Assembly (NCBI GenBank): GCA_003478355.1
Contig: QUFC01000013.1
Coordinates: 24,689 to 88,688 of the forward strand
Direction of reading: 5' to 3'
DNA length: 64,000 nucleotides
Source: Lachnospiraceae bacterium AM48-27BH
Lineage (GTDB): Bacteria > Bacillota > Clostridia > Lachnospirales > Lachnospiraceae
Positions 26,528 through 37,900 of this stretch are shown in pieces. The translations under genes were made by a program, and so were the position numbers. Each line of letters starts with the position of its first letter. The stretch's first letter is position 1. Under the pieces are notes generated by a model. It saw only the letters and a program-made list of their open reading frames with translations, did not search any database and was not told the DNA's origin.

Positions 26528-28021
26528 GTGGGAAAAAAGCAGAAAAAGGGGCGTCTGTTCCGGTTTGTCCGGAACCTTGTGGTGGTTATGATCGTGCTGT
26601 TTGTGATCCTCATGCTTTTGCCGGATGACGAAGAGACAGGGGATGCGGGAGAGACTGTCAGTGAACGGATTGTGGAAGGAATGGATGTAGATAGCCAGAA
26701 TTCAGGTAATTCCGAGGTAGAAGAAGTGACGTTCCCGACGGATATGGTCAGTGAAAAAGAGGTTACAACCAAAGGAGATGGAACAGATACCGTTACGGTT
26801 TTTGTATACATGAATGGCTCTGATCTGGAATCGGAGGACGGTTCTGCTACTGACGATCTGGAGGAGATGCTGGCGGCAAAGACCGGGGACAAGGTACAGG
26901 TGTTGATCGAGACCGTGGGAACGAAGGATTGGTCCAAGCGGCTGAGGATCGCTTCAGACCACACCCAGAGATACCGTCTGGATGGCGGAAAACTGGTGCT
27001 GGAAGACGATTCTCTGGGACAGGAAGACAGCACCCAGGCGTCTACTCTTTCTGATTTTATCCGCTGGGGATCAAAAAACTATCCGGCAGACCGGAATTTG
27101 CTGATCTTCTGGGATCATGGAGCAGGTCCTGTCTATGGCTTTGGATATGATGAGAACCAGGCGCATGAGGAGACTATGACCATGGATCAGATGCGGCAGG
27201 CATTGCAAAATGGAGGTATATATTTTGATGTGATCGGTATGGACTGCTGTATCATGTCTTCCATGGAACTGTGCCTGGGATTACAGGATTATTGCGATTA
27301 CCTGATCCTCTCCGAAGATTTTGAGACGGGGATCGGCTGGTCTTATACAGGCTGGTTAAAAGCGTTGGAAGATAACACGTCCCTGGAGACACCAGAGCTT
27401 GGCAGATTGATCGTAGACGATATGGTTTCTGCCAATGAAAACGATCAGGATGGCGGTGCGGCGACTCTGGCTCTGATCGATGCCTCTTACAGCAATCTGC
27501 TTTATACGGCCTGGAAAGATTTTGCTTATGCAAATGAACGTTCTCTGTTAGGGGAAAATTACAGTATGCATATCAAAGGAGGACGGAGGGCGCATCCGCT
27601 ACTGAAAGAAAAAGGATTGTTTGATTGGATCTTTGATGCCAATGGTGATTACGATATGTCGGATTATTATATCACGGATATTATGGCAGTGGCGCAGAAT
27701 ATCCAGTCAGAGGAATCAAAGGCACTGGAAGCGGCTTTGCAGCTGGCGGTGGCGTATTTTGCATGTACTTCGGATGAAATTGGTATGACGGGACTTTCGG
27801 TTACGCTTCCTTATGGAGATCCGGATTTTTATGAGGAACTGTCCGATGTATTTTCCAATTCCGGGCTGGAAGAGGAATATGTAAACTGGCTTGGCAGGTT
27901 TGTACGTGCCAGTGGTGTCCAGGATCGTTATGATTATGAAGACTGGTATGAAAATGAATGGAGCGGCTGGGAAAGCCTGCTTACGGACTTTGACTGGCTG
28001 ATCTGGTTGCTGGAAGAATAG
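26528..28021 (+). CDS. Membrane-anchored clostripain-like (C11) cysteine protease
   Basis: This is a 497-residue C11-family protease. The start is a GTG at 26528 with AGGGGGAA eight bases upstream; the longer open frame begins inside the promoter. A basic N-terminus is followed by one membrane segment (about 15-32, LVVVMIVLFVILMLLP) and a long acidic linker, so the catalytic domain is outside the cell. The catalytic His197 lies in IFWDHGAGPVYGFG and the nucleophile is Cys241 in GMDCCIMSS. C11 enzymes cleave after Arg or Lys. It stands directly before sortase B and a giant adhesin, which suggests a role in processing surface proteins; the latter is inference. Confidence 0.9.
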   Translation: MGKKQKKGRLFRFVRNLVVVMIVLFVILMLLPDDEETGDAGETVSERIVEGMDVDSQNSGNSEVEEVTFPTDMVSEKEVTTKGDGTDTVTVFVYMNGSDLESEDGSATDDLEEMLAAKTGDKVQVLIETVGTKDWSKRLRIASDHTQRYRLDGGKLVLEDDSLGQEDSTQASTLSDFIRWGSKNYPADRNLLIFWDHGAGPVYGFGYDENQAHEETMTMDQMRQALQNGGIYFDVIGMDCCIMSSMELCLGLQDYCDYLILSEDFETGIGWSYTGWLKALEDNTSLETPELGRLIVDDMVSANENDQDGGAATLALIDASYSNLLYTAWKDFAYANERSLLGENYSMHIKGGRRAHPLLKEKGLFDWIFDANGDYDMSDYYITDIMAVAQNIQSEESKALEAALQLAVAYFACTSDEIGMTGLSVTLPYGDPDFYEELSDVFSNSGLEEEYVNWLGRFVRASGVQDRYDYEDWYENEWSGWESLLTDFDWLIWLLEE

Positions 28022-28066
28022 AAATGAAAACAGGTTGATGGAATGTGAAAATTCTGTGAAGAATGA

Positions 28067-28094
28067 TTGACTTTATTTGATGGATGAATATAAT
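28067..28094 (+). promoter_or_regulatory. Promoter of the sortase-adhesin genes
   Basis: TTGACT at 28067-28072 and TATAAT at 28089-28094 are 16 bp apart. It lies 62 bp before the sortase start, so sortase and adhesin can be expressed independently of the protease. Confidence 0.75.
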
Positions 28095-28155
28095 AAATAT
28101 TGCTTTACTATAGAATATCGGATGCCTTTGATTATAAAATTGTATAAAGTTCAAG

Positions 28156-28953
28156 ATGAAATATAGAAAAATATATATGAAAAATAGTATTTATTGGATT
28201 GCGGTTGGATTGTGTGTGCTTGTGATCGCCTGGAAGCTGGTCACGATCCTTGGGTATGACATAGAATATCACCGGTCGGATCAGGTCTATGAACAGCTGG
28301 CGGCTATGACAACAGAAGAAATTGGGGATAACGCTGTAAAAAAGGATGGGGAAGCCTCAGACTGCACTTCAGACGAGAGGGAATGGATGATTCCATCAGA
28401 AAAGTTAAAACAGATCAACCCGGATTATGTGGGCTGGCTGCGGCTTCCCGGAACAGGGATTGACTACCCGGTGGTCCAGGGGAAGGATCATGAATTTTAT
28501 CTGGATCATTTATTTGATGGGACGAAGAACAAGGCCGGCTGTTTGTTTTTGGATGTGGGAAACCGTTCGGATTTTTCTTCCTGTAATTCCATCATTTATG
28601 GCCATTATATGAAAAATAAGAGTATGTTTTATGAACTCTCTTTTTATAAAGAAGCGTCCTGGTGGAAGGAGCATCCGGAATTTCAGCTGATTCTCCCGGA
28701 CAGACAGGCCAGACTTGTGGTGTTTTCTGCTTATGTGGCAGATGTGCAGGAAAATGCCTGGCAGATAGATTTTGAGAGCCAGGAAGCTTATGAAAACTGG
28801 ATGAAAGATAGAAAAGAACGATCACTCTTTCAGCCGGATCAGGAAATTGGTATTCCAGATTCCGTGGTGACCTGTTCGACCTGCAGTTATGAATTTGAAA
28901 ATGCTCGTTTCGTTGTCCATATGGCAGTTTACTGGGACAAGGAAACGACATAG
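28156..28953 (+). CDS. srtB: Class B sortase
   Basis: This 265-residue membrane-anchored transpeptidase has a single N-terminal membrane segment (about 11-30) and the sortase domain outside. The catalytic residues are His150 (IYGHYMKNKSMF), Cys243 (TCSTCSYEF) and Arg251. The helix-containing insertion and GWLRLPGTGIDYPVVQG are class B traits. No clear ribosome site precedes the ATG at 28156; a second ATG at 28177 is possible. The adhesin starts 47 bp downstream and bears an IPKTG sorting signal, so it is the probable substrate. It would be attached to the cell wall or to other copies. Confidence 0.93.
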   Translation: MKYRKIYMKNSIYWIAVGLCVLVIAWKLVTILGYDIEYHRSDQVYEQLAAMTTEEIGDNAVKKDGEASDCTSDEREWMIPSEKLKQINPDYVGWLRLPGTGIDYPVVQGKDHEFYLDHLFDGTKNKAGCLFLDVGNRSDFSSCNSIIYGHYMKNKSMFYELSFYKEASWWKEHPEFQLILPDRQARLVVFSAYVADVQENAWQIDFESQEAYENWMKDRKERSLFQPDQEIGIPDSVVTCSTCSYEFENARFVVHMAVYWDKETT

Positions 28954-28999
28954 TAGCTTTGATCGTTATGATCAAATGAAGGATATAAGGTGAAATACA

Positions 29000-31900
29000 A
29001 TGAAGAAGAAAACAATCGGAAAGCAGCTTCTTGCATGGGTATTAGCAGGAGCAATGATGCCGCAGTCCAGTATTGCTTACGCAGCAGAAACCGCGGCTTC
29101 TGCATTGGGCCCGAAAGAAGATATATTGGTCCGCTGGCTTCCGGAGAAAGATCAGATAAAAGCCGGAGAAGAAGGAAAGGTTACTTTGGAGGCCAGGCTG
29201 AATACGAAAAGATCCAAAGTTGACCGGGTGGAGATCGAGATCCATTTAGAGCCAGAAGAAGCCAGGGCTCTCCAGCTGGAGGTGTTTGACAACGCAGAAG
29301 AGACGGTGGATTGGAAGGACGATGGAAGCGCGGATCTGTATTTTGAACTGGATACCGAACATAAGAAACTGAGTCAGAAACTGACCTTTGTGGTTCCGGA
29401 GGAGGTAGAAGAACTTTTTGACATTGATGTGGACCGGGATGATATTACCGTGACGCCTTACGGAGACTTTGAGGATGCAGCTTCAACGGATTCCCAGGAA
29501 ACTTTTTCCACAGCAACGCCGTCCACAGCAACGCCGTCTACAGCAACGCCATCTGCAACGACGCCATCCATAGAGACGCCATCCATAGCAACACCATCGA
29601 CAGCGCCATTCATAGAGACACCATCCATAGCAACACCATCGACGACGACGCCATCCATAGAGACACCATCGACAGCGACGCCATCCACAGCAACGCCATC
29701 CACAGCGACATCCAGTAATAGCAGTGATAACACCAGAACGGATGTGGAGATAGATGGGGGGGTGCGAATCCGTATTGAAACCAGGATTCTTCATGTCATC
29801 GGGGAAGTGCCGGAATATGACCTGTCTGTGACAACCGTGGAACAGGCGGATGAGGCGGGGACAGATTGCTTCCAGTTCCAGGTCGATGCGGTGAAGCAGG
29901 AAGCTTCCTCTGCACTGGCAGTAAAAGAGCAGCGTCTTTCTATGAAGCTGGAGCTTCCAGAGTGGTTTTCGATCCAGCAGCAGAATGTCACCTGGAATCA
30001 GACAACCAATCGCCTTCAGATCGATGGTACAGACCTGGCGGAGATCACGGGGATTCCGGATTCCATGGAAGTGACCAGTGCAAAAGTGTCCGATCCGCAG
30101 ACACTGGAGGTACAGATGGAAAAAGCAGAGACCGAAGATATCCACCTGGAGGTTTCGCTGTTCCATGCTTCTCCGTTGCTTCAGATATCCGAAGAGGTAA
30201 AAACCGCTGTGGAACATGGTGAGCCTGCGGAATCAGTAGAAGGTCAGATCACCTTAGCAGCAGTATTGACTACAACTGCCGCTGGCCAGAGTACAGAGGA
30301 TGAGGACCGCGCGGTGAAGAATATTACCCTTGCAGAGCTGTTAAAGGATGAAGCGGTAGCGGTCATTACCCAGAAAACCAGCTTAAACAAACAGCTATTC
30401 TGGATCGATAACCGGGATGAATCCAATATCCGTCCAAAAAAGGCAGAGGAATATTTACAGCGCTTTAAGCCGGCGATCACCTTTCGGGTAGAAGGGGAAA
30501 CCGAAGAAATCGCATTCACCGAAGAGAACTGGAGAAAGTATTTTGGAAATGCGGCCATGCCGCAGCTGGAGGTTTCCGATGATCTTGGCCAGATTTCTTT
30601 TCATGATGCTCCAACACAGGCCACCTGGACCAGCCCATATGATGGGAGCTCGAAAATCTGCTCCATCACCTGGGCTATGAAACAGACCAATCTGGAAGAT
30701 ATGGGAGAAGATGGAAATCCAAATTATTCCGGAAAATACAGTATTCGTTCCTTAGATAAGGAAAGCAAAGGAAATAAAGAAGGCTGGTATTATATTGAAC
30801 GCCGTACTCTGACATTTGACATTCAGATGCGGATCGCTTCCCTGATCCCATCGGACGCAGCGGCACAGAGTGAGTTCTGGGATAAATTCGGTACCAGTCT
30901 TCAAAAAGTACTTGGCGAAAAATATAATTTCTATATGGAAACCAGCTTTGGGCCCTATAGCTATCCATTTCAAGAGATTTTAGCTGGCCGAAGTTCAGGG
31001 GTAATATCGGGAGATTTTACCGATCATATAAGTCTTAAGGGTATGTGGAAGTATGACTTAAGCGGAGCACCGGTTGTTTACTCTCTGAAGGATAATGGGA
31101 GTGAAGGCACCCAAAAAGATAAGCTCACATATGACGAATTGAAGGATGAGGATGGAAACCCCATTTTAAGTGATCCTAATGATTTCCTTGAAACAATCTA
31201 TCGTAATGATAGTGTCGGTAACTTTGGCTCTGTGACAGACGCCCTGTATGGAGGCGGAACCATGCTTTTACAGCTGCGTGGTACCAGAAGTTATCAGGCG
31301 ACAAAAGAATGGGCCGATGCAGCAGACCCGTCTCATCGTCCGAGTGGAGAATTACAGCTTTGGCGTTACCGGGAAGGGGATGATTATAGCCAGGCGTCTC
31401 CGGTCAGGGATGAGCGTGGAGATATTAAAACGATCAACCTGGATACCACCACGAATTCACAAACGATCGAGTTTGGGGAGCTGGAGCGTTACGACCCGGA
31501 AGGATATCTTTACCGCTATGTTGTAAAAGAATTTTTAAATAGTTCAAACTCTTACGAACAGGTGTTCGGACATATCGAGGTAGACCCTGCAAAGGGAAAA
31601 GAAACCATTCAGGATCGTATTGCAGGACAGGATGTGTCACGTACTTATCCGGAACAACGAAGCGGTGAAAATGCAAGGAATACATGGCTTTATGACGGAG
31701 GTGTTCTGACGAACCGCCTGAACAAACAGGTGACTGTCACCGGGACCAAGATATGGCAGGCATCGACATTTCAGGATGACTTAAGTAACGTGGAAGTCCA
31801 GATGACGCTGTATTATAAGGGAAAGGGCAGTGGGACGAATGTCTGGAAAAAAGTAAAACAACCGGCTGAAGTAACAGAAACATTGACGAATTTCCGGGCT

Positions 31901-34900
31901 GAAAATGAGAGTGGAATGCAGGTAACCCGTACCATGCCGCGATATGATGCATATGGCCAGGAGTTGATCTATCGCTGGTTTGAGACAAAAACAGCTCAGA
32001 ACGGTACGGACAATGGTTTTGAAAAAGTACCGGAAGTCATTGACGATGCAGCCAAGAATAATAACCAGAGCTTTTCCCTGGAACACCGCGGCCAGATGGT
32101 ACCTTATGTTTCAGAAAACACCTTTGATGAAGCAACAGGTGTCAGTACCATATATAACCGGGTGGTTGATACCAGGGATTATGTCGTGGAAAAACAGTGG
32201 GATGGAGTAGAACCGAGAGCTATTACCTTTTATCTGCATCGGACTATCGGTGGATTGAAACATGAGACATTAGGTAAATTTTCTTTTAAGGCAGATGGTT
32301 CTTTAGCCGATGGTTTTTTAGCCAAGAAAAATACGTTAAGTCCCATAACTGCCGAACAGCTGGAAGCGTGGAGAGTCAAGCTGCGTGTCTGCCTCGCTAC
32401 GATGAGAAGGGCCGCACGTATGAATATTTTCTGGCTGAGAGCGACAGCAGTGATTCTTTGCCTGTTTATGACCTGCAGGTGGATGAGGACGGAACCTACA
32501 GCAGTCTGATCGTAAACCGCCCTGTTGACGGAACCAGCAATTCGATCATGATACATAAAGACTGGATCGACGATGGAGACAGCGCCCATCGCAGTCCGGT
32601 TACGATCGGTGTCTATGACAAAGAGACGAATGAGCAGATCGGTGGCGATGTAGTGATCGGAGACAATGAGATCTGGATCAGGCAGGTGAGTATCGGAGCG
32701 AAGAAACCATCCGAGGTTTATGTGGTAGAGAAAAAGGTTGGCAAATGGGATGTATTAACGGATGAATCTGGAAAGCGGATTACGCCGGAACAGACACAAA
32801 TCGATGGCACACAAGTATACCGGACAGATCAGCACGAATATAAGGTGTCTTATACAGAGCCAGATCAGGCAGGCTCCGTGGTGAAGAGTGCATTTACGAT
32901 CAAGAACCGGAGAGTGGGTTCGGTGAATTTTACGCTCACGAAAAAATGGGTAGATGGAGGCGGTTCCATAAGAACTGCTATAAAAAATGCGGTCGAGCAG
33001 ATAAACGAGGCAGCGACAGAGCCTAGCAAAAAGATCCATTGGATCCTGCAGTTGGGGTTTTCTTCGATTCCGGATACATCAGAGTACCCTGGGGGAATTA
33101 CAGGAGCTCATTATCAGTTGACCAGAGAGAAGGCTTCTGGCGATACCGTGAAAATCAACCAGGATGGCGTCATTCCGATTTATAAGGATCATGCCGGTAC
33201 GGCGGGAAATTCCTGGTATGATCTGCTGGAAAACCAGGGATCAGGAATCAGTCAGACCGCAGAGTATCATTTCTACCATCTTCCGAAATATGATTATGCC
33301 GGAGCGGTCATGAATTATCAGGCAGTGGAAATCTGGGTAGATGGGGATGGAAAACCAGTAAATCCTGCTGCTTATACTTATCTGGAAGGCGGGGTTAGTA
33401 AATCTCTGGCGGCGCTGTTGGCAGATTATCAGTCAGCTTATACCAAAAACGAATATGTGGTTGGAGCTCAGCATACGAATGATTCCCAGACAGTAGAGAT
33501 CACCAACCGGCTGACCGCGGTCAAGAATATCCACTGGCATAAACAATGGCATGATAATTACAATTATGACAGCCAGCTCCGGCCGGATATCTATCTGGAT
33601 ATTTATCGGAAGAGCGATGCACCAGGCAGTCAGCTGGAAAAATATGAGGATGATTACCAGTGGACATACCAGAATGCTTCTGCGCATCCGGATTCATCCA
33701 TCAGTAAGAGACATCATTGGGTCGCAAACATTTATGATGTCGATAAGTATGACGCCCAGGGATATGAGTGGCATTACTACGCAAAAGAGAAGACAAAGGT
33801 GGACAAATCCAAGTTTGATTACACGGAGGTCCAGTATTCACGATGGTCCGATGAAAATGATCCTTCTACAGAAAAAAAACTGGGTACAGAATCAAAGCCG
33901 GCTGTGGATGCTGGTAAGCAGGTACAGCTGATTCCCGGAACAACGGAGGAGTATGCCTTAGGGGAAAATGGAACCTTCATAAATTCCATCGCGGGAACGG
34001 TTGTGATCGATGGCCAGAAGATCTGGGCCGGGCTTCCGTCGGCATATCTGACGGATCCTGTGAACCGGCTTCCGGCAGCGACATTCGATATCGATCAGAC
34101 GGTCGAAGTTTTTGATGAAGATCATAATATAACATCAACCAAGACCAAGACGGTAGCAACATTACCGATCGAAAACTGGGAATATATCAAAGATGACAAT
34201 GGATTTTATAAATTCAGTCTTGAATATACTGGAAATTATACCGTTGATTCTACTGGAATCCATAAAGCAATAGATGGTTCAGCAAAGTTGATCCCACGAT
34301 ATGATGAGCGTGGAGAACTGTATAACTACAGCGTCCGGGAGACCATGAAGTGGACAGGCAACTGGCCTGCTGGACAGGATCGTGGAGATATCCGCGATGT
34401 TTATATAACAACCATTCAAACTTATCTGGTGACCAACAGCTATAACAGTGTAAAAGGCGCATTGAGGATCAAAAAATATCTCAGCCTTCCAAAGAGCCTG
34501 GAGTCGTCAAGATGTCCGGCGGTTGCCATGGTATTGACCCGTTCCTATCAAAAAGCAGATGGTACCTGGGAAAAAGATTCGGAATTCAAGAAGGAGCAGG
34601 TCTGGAACGCAGGCGATGTGAAAACTGCTTTTGAGGCTGCAAAGACTGGAGCTGCAGTCGGAAACAATGTGGTTCTTTGCAGTACAAAACAGACCAAAGA
34701 TCCGTTCCTGTTTGAAAATCTGGATATTTACGCACCAAACGGAGCGAAATACCAGTATCAAGTTGAGGAGAAAAGGGACGATTATCTGTATGGCTTTCAT
34801 ACCTGGGCCGGTGCTGGTGATCTGACGGATGAAGCGGTTAAGGATAATAGCCTTCTGGGAAGCTACGTTGTAGAAGGTCTGTATCCAACAATGAATCAGG

Positions 34901-37900
34901 CGGATGCGGCTGGAAAGGACGGACGGGGAACGACTAGCGGTTCTGTCCCGGTTACGGCGACATACCGGAATGAGCTTCAGACAGTGGGCGAGACCGTAAA
35001 GCTTTCCGGCATAAAAGAATGGGATGAGTATACATTCCAGAGCAGTAAACGCCCGGCGACGAATGAATTTGCCGGATGGCTGAAGCTTTACCGTTCAGCC
35101 AGATCACAGCCTGGCCAGAACAACGCCATTGCGGAAGAACCGGTGGAAGATGCAAAATTTAACGTAACAGTCGAAGCTGGTGGAAATCCATACCGCTATA
35201 CGGTAACAGGAACAACGGATGGATCAAAACTGGACCGTTATGCGCCCAATGGTATGTTGTGGAATTATGTGGTAAAAGAAACGATTCCGGATGGTTCACC
35301 ATATCAGGCAAAGGATGGAAAGGCGACGGCAGAAAAACAGTCCTCTTCGACAGATTCTGGAAGTGGTGTAACAACCATCACCTTGAAGCCATTAACCAAT
35401 ACAACCAAGATAAATGTGTCTTATAGCAAAACCTGGGTTGATGCGGAGGGCAATGCTATTCAGGATGATTATGCCGGGTTAGGAAACCTGAAGGTTACCT
35501 TTAAGCTTCAGGTAAAAGAGCAGGGACAGACAAGCTGGACCGATGCAAAGAATTACTTTACCGGAACGAAAGCTTTAACCGGGGTGGTGGATTTTGAGCC
35601 GTCGATCAGCGGATCACTGACTTCGGATGTGTGGGGAAAAGATCACTGGATGGAAGATCTTCCTGCTTTTGTTCTTTCAGACACAACAGGAGATGTCAAA
35701 CCGCTTTCTTATCGAATGACAGAGACAGGAGTCTATCAGAATGGCAGCGCGACTCCGTTAGTGACCTGGACAGAGACAGATACCAATGAGCTGGGATACA
35801 CCTTGATTGGTTCAGGAGCGGCGACAGCGCTCATTACGCCATATTATCCGAATGGCCAATACAAATTAAATGCTAATAATAATCATTTCAATAAGCTGAA
35901 TCTGGGAACCATGACAGTAAAGAAAACCTGGCGCAATGACAGGAATAACCTATGGAGTACCAGACAGCCGACAAAAAGACCTGGTTATGATTGGGAATTG
36001 AAGCTGTTGATCCAGCGCAAGACAGAGGGAGAAACAAGCTGGTCCAATGTAAAGTCCTATGATAAGAATGGAACGGAAAAAGGGGATTTACTGGTGACGT
36101 TCTATGGAACCAATCGGGATGCAGAAATGGCCCGGACGATCACAGGTCTGACGGCATGTAATGAAAAAGGAGAAACATATACATACCGGGCAGTGGAACT
36201 GGATCCGGAGAATAATCAGGGATTAGAGGAAGGTGCCGCCTACCGGAAAACCTATCAGGTGTCATATGTTTCGAATGATATTACGGTGAACACGGAAGCT
36301 TCTAATAGGCTTCAGACCGTGGAGATCCGTGCTGCGAAATCGTGGCTTGCTGGTGACAGTAAAGGTAAAACCGTAACGCTCCAGTTAAAATATCTGGGGA
36401 TAGATGGAAATCTTCATGCGATCGGAAATTTAAGCGGGGCAAAGGTCACTCTGGATGGGACAACAGATACAGAGCCGGATGACAGCTCTGCCCAGTTTGG
36501 ATATGAAGAGGACGCTTGGAAAGCGGTATGGACCGTGCCAAAGGTACTTCCGGCAGAATTATTTACCGATCAGAATGCAGAAGCAGAAGTGGATACAGCG
36601 GGTTCCACGATCTATGTGGTGGAAGAGCTGAATTCCGACGATCCTGATCATACAGGATACCACCAGCTGTCTCATACCGCAACGGATAATCAGAACTATG
36701 AAATTTTGAATGAAAAGTTAATGAAGCTTTCCATTCAGAAAATCTGGTATACAGTGAATAATAATGCAAGAAAACCACTGACCTTCCAGATTTACCGGAT
36801 TGCCGGGGCAGCTGAGATCCCGGATGGTGATACAGGAGCAGAGCTTCTGGGAACTGTGACTTTGACAGGCTCTGCACAAGCGCAGACCTGGAGCTGGTCC
36901 GGTTATTCCTGCACCGGTATGGATGCAGCAGGAACGAAGCAGTTCTTTTCTAAGTATAATAGCAGTGGAACACCATATCTTTACTATGCCCGTGAGATCG
37001 CCATCGGAGGACAGAGCATCGGGGAAGATAGAAAAGTAACGGTTGACGGATACCGGTATGAGGTAGTGGCACCGACAGTGAAGATGGTTTCACCAGCCAA
37101 TGCCCAGGGGGTTGTGACTGATCCGGATACGGCATCCGCATCCTTCATCAATCTTCAGCTGACGAATATTCCTGCAACAAAGGTGTGGATGGACCATAAC
37201 AATGCTTATGGGACCAGACCTGAGAATCTGGAGCTGCAGCTTTGGAGAGAAACAAAAGGGAAGGGAGGAACTGTGGATTGGGAGCGGGTATCCATAACGC
37301 CGGAGATTAATAAAGACGATTCCTCCGGCAAGTGGGTTTATACCTGGAGAGATGTTCCTTACTATAATCCTGTCGATGGAAAATCGTTCCGTTATCAGGT
37401 TCGGGAAAAGGTTCCGCCAATTTCGACACCGACAGATGCAGGGGCGGCTGGCGCCTGGTATGCGAGCGGGGATGTCACAACGGGTAACGTGGCTTCTGCA
37501 GAAATTTACGGAAGAGGAACCATCACCAATACTCTGAAAGGACAGATCCAGGTGACAGGGACCAAAATCTGGAAAGATGAGGACCGGACCTCCAGACCAT
37601 CGGATATCACGCTGACGTTATACCGATGGTCAGACCGGAGCTCTGAGGTGAACCGGGAGAAGGTTACCACGGCGAATGTACCGGCCATGACCTTAACCTG
37701 GGATAAGGCGAACTCGAATGAATGGAAGTACACCTACAGCAACCTGCCGCAGTTTGACAGTTATGGTGCGCTCTATCACTATAAGGTAGAAGAAACGACA
37801 CCTGCTCATTATCGCACAGAATACAAGGATGCATTAGGCCGTGAGATCCATAACCTGGGTCTGGTGACACTCCATGTAGAAAAGAAGTGGGAGACGGAAG

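Noticed and set aside
26467..27033. Minus-strand Ser/Thr-rich open frame of 188 codons
   Set aside because: Antisense to the C11 protease; composition follows from the acidic codons on the other strand.
29507..29715. Possible CRISPR-like short repeats
   Set aside because: The repeat is in frame, has no spacers of constant length and encodes a Pro/Thr linker.
29483..30217. Minus-strand open frame of 244 codons in the adhesin
   Set aside because: It is a shadow of the TPS repeat and following coding sequence; the translation is Cys/Trp/Arg-rich low complexity.
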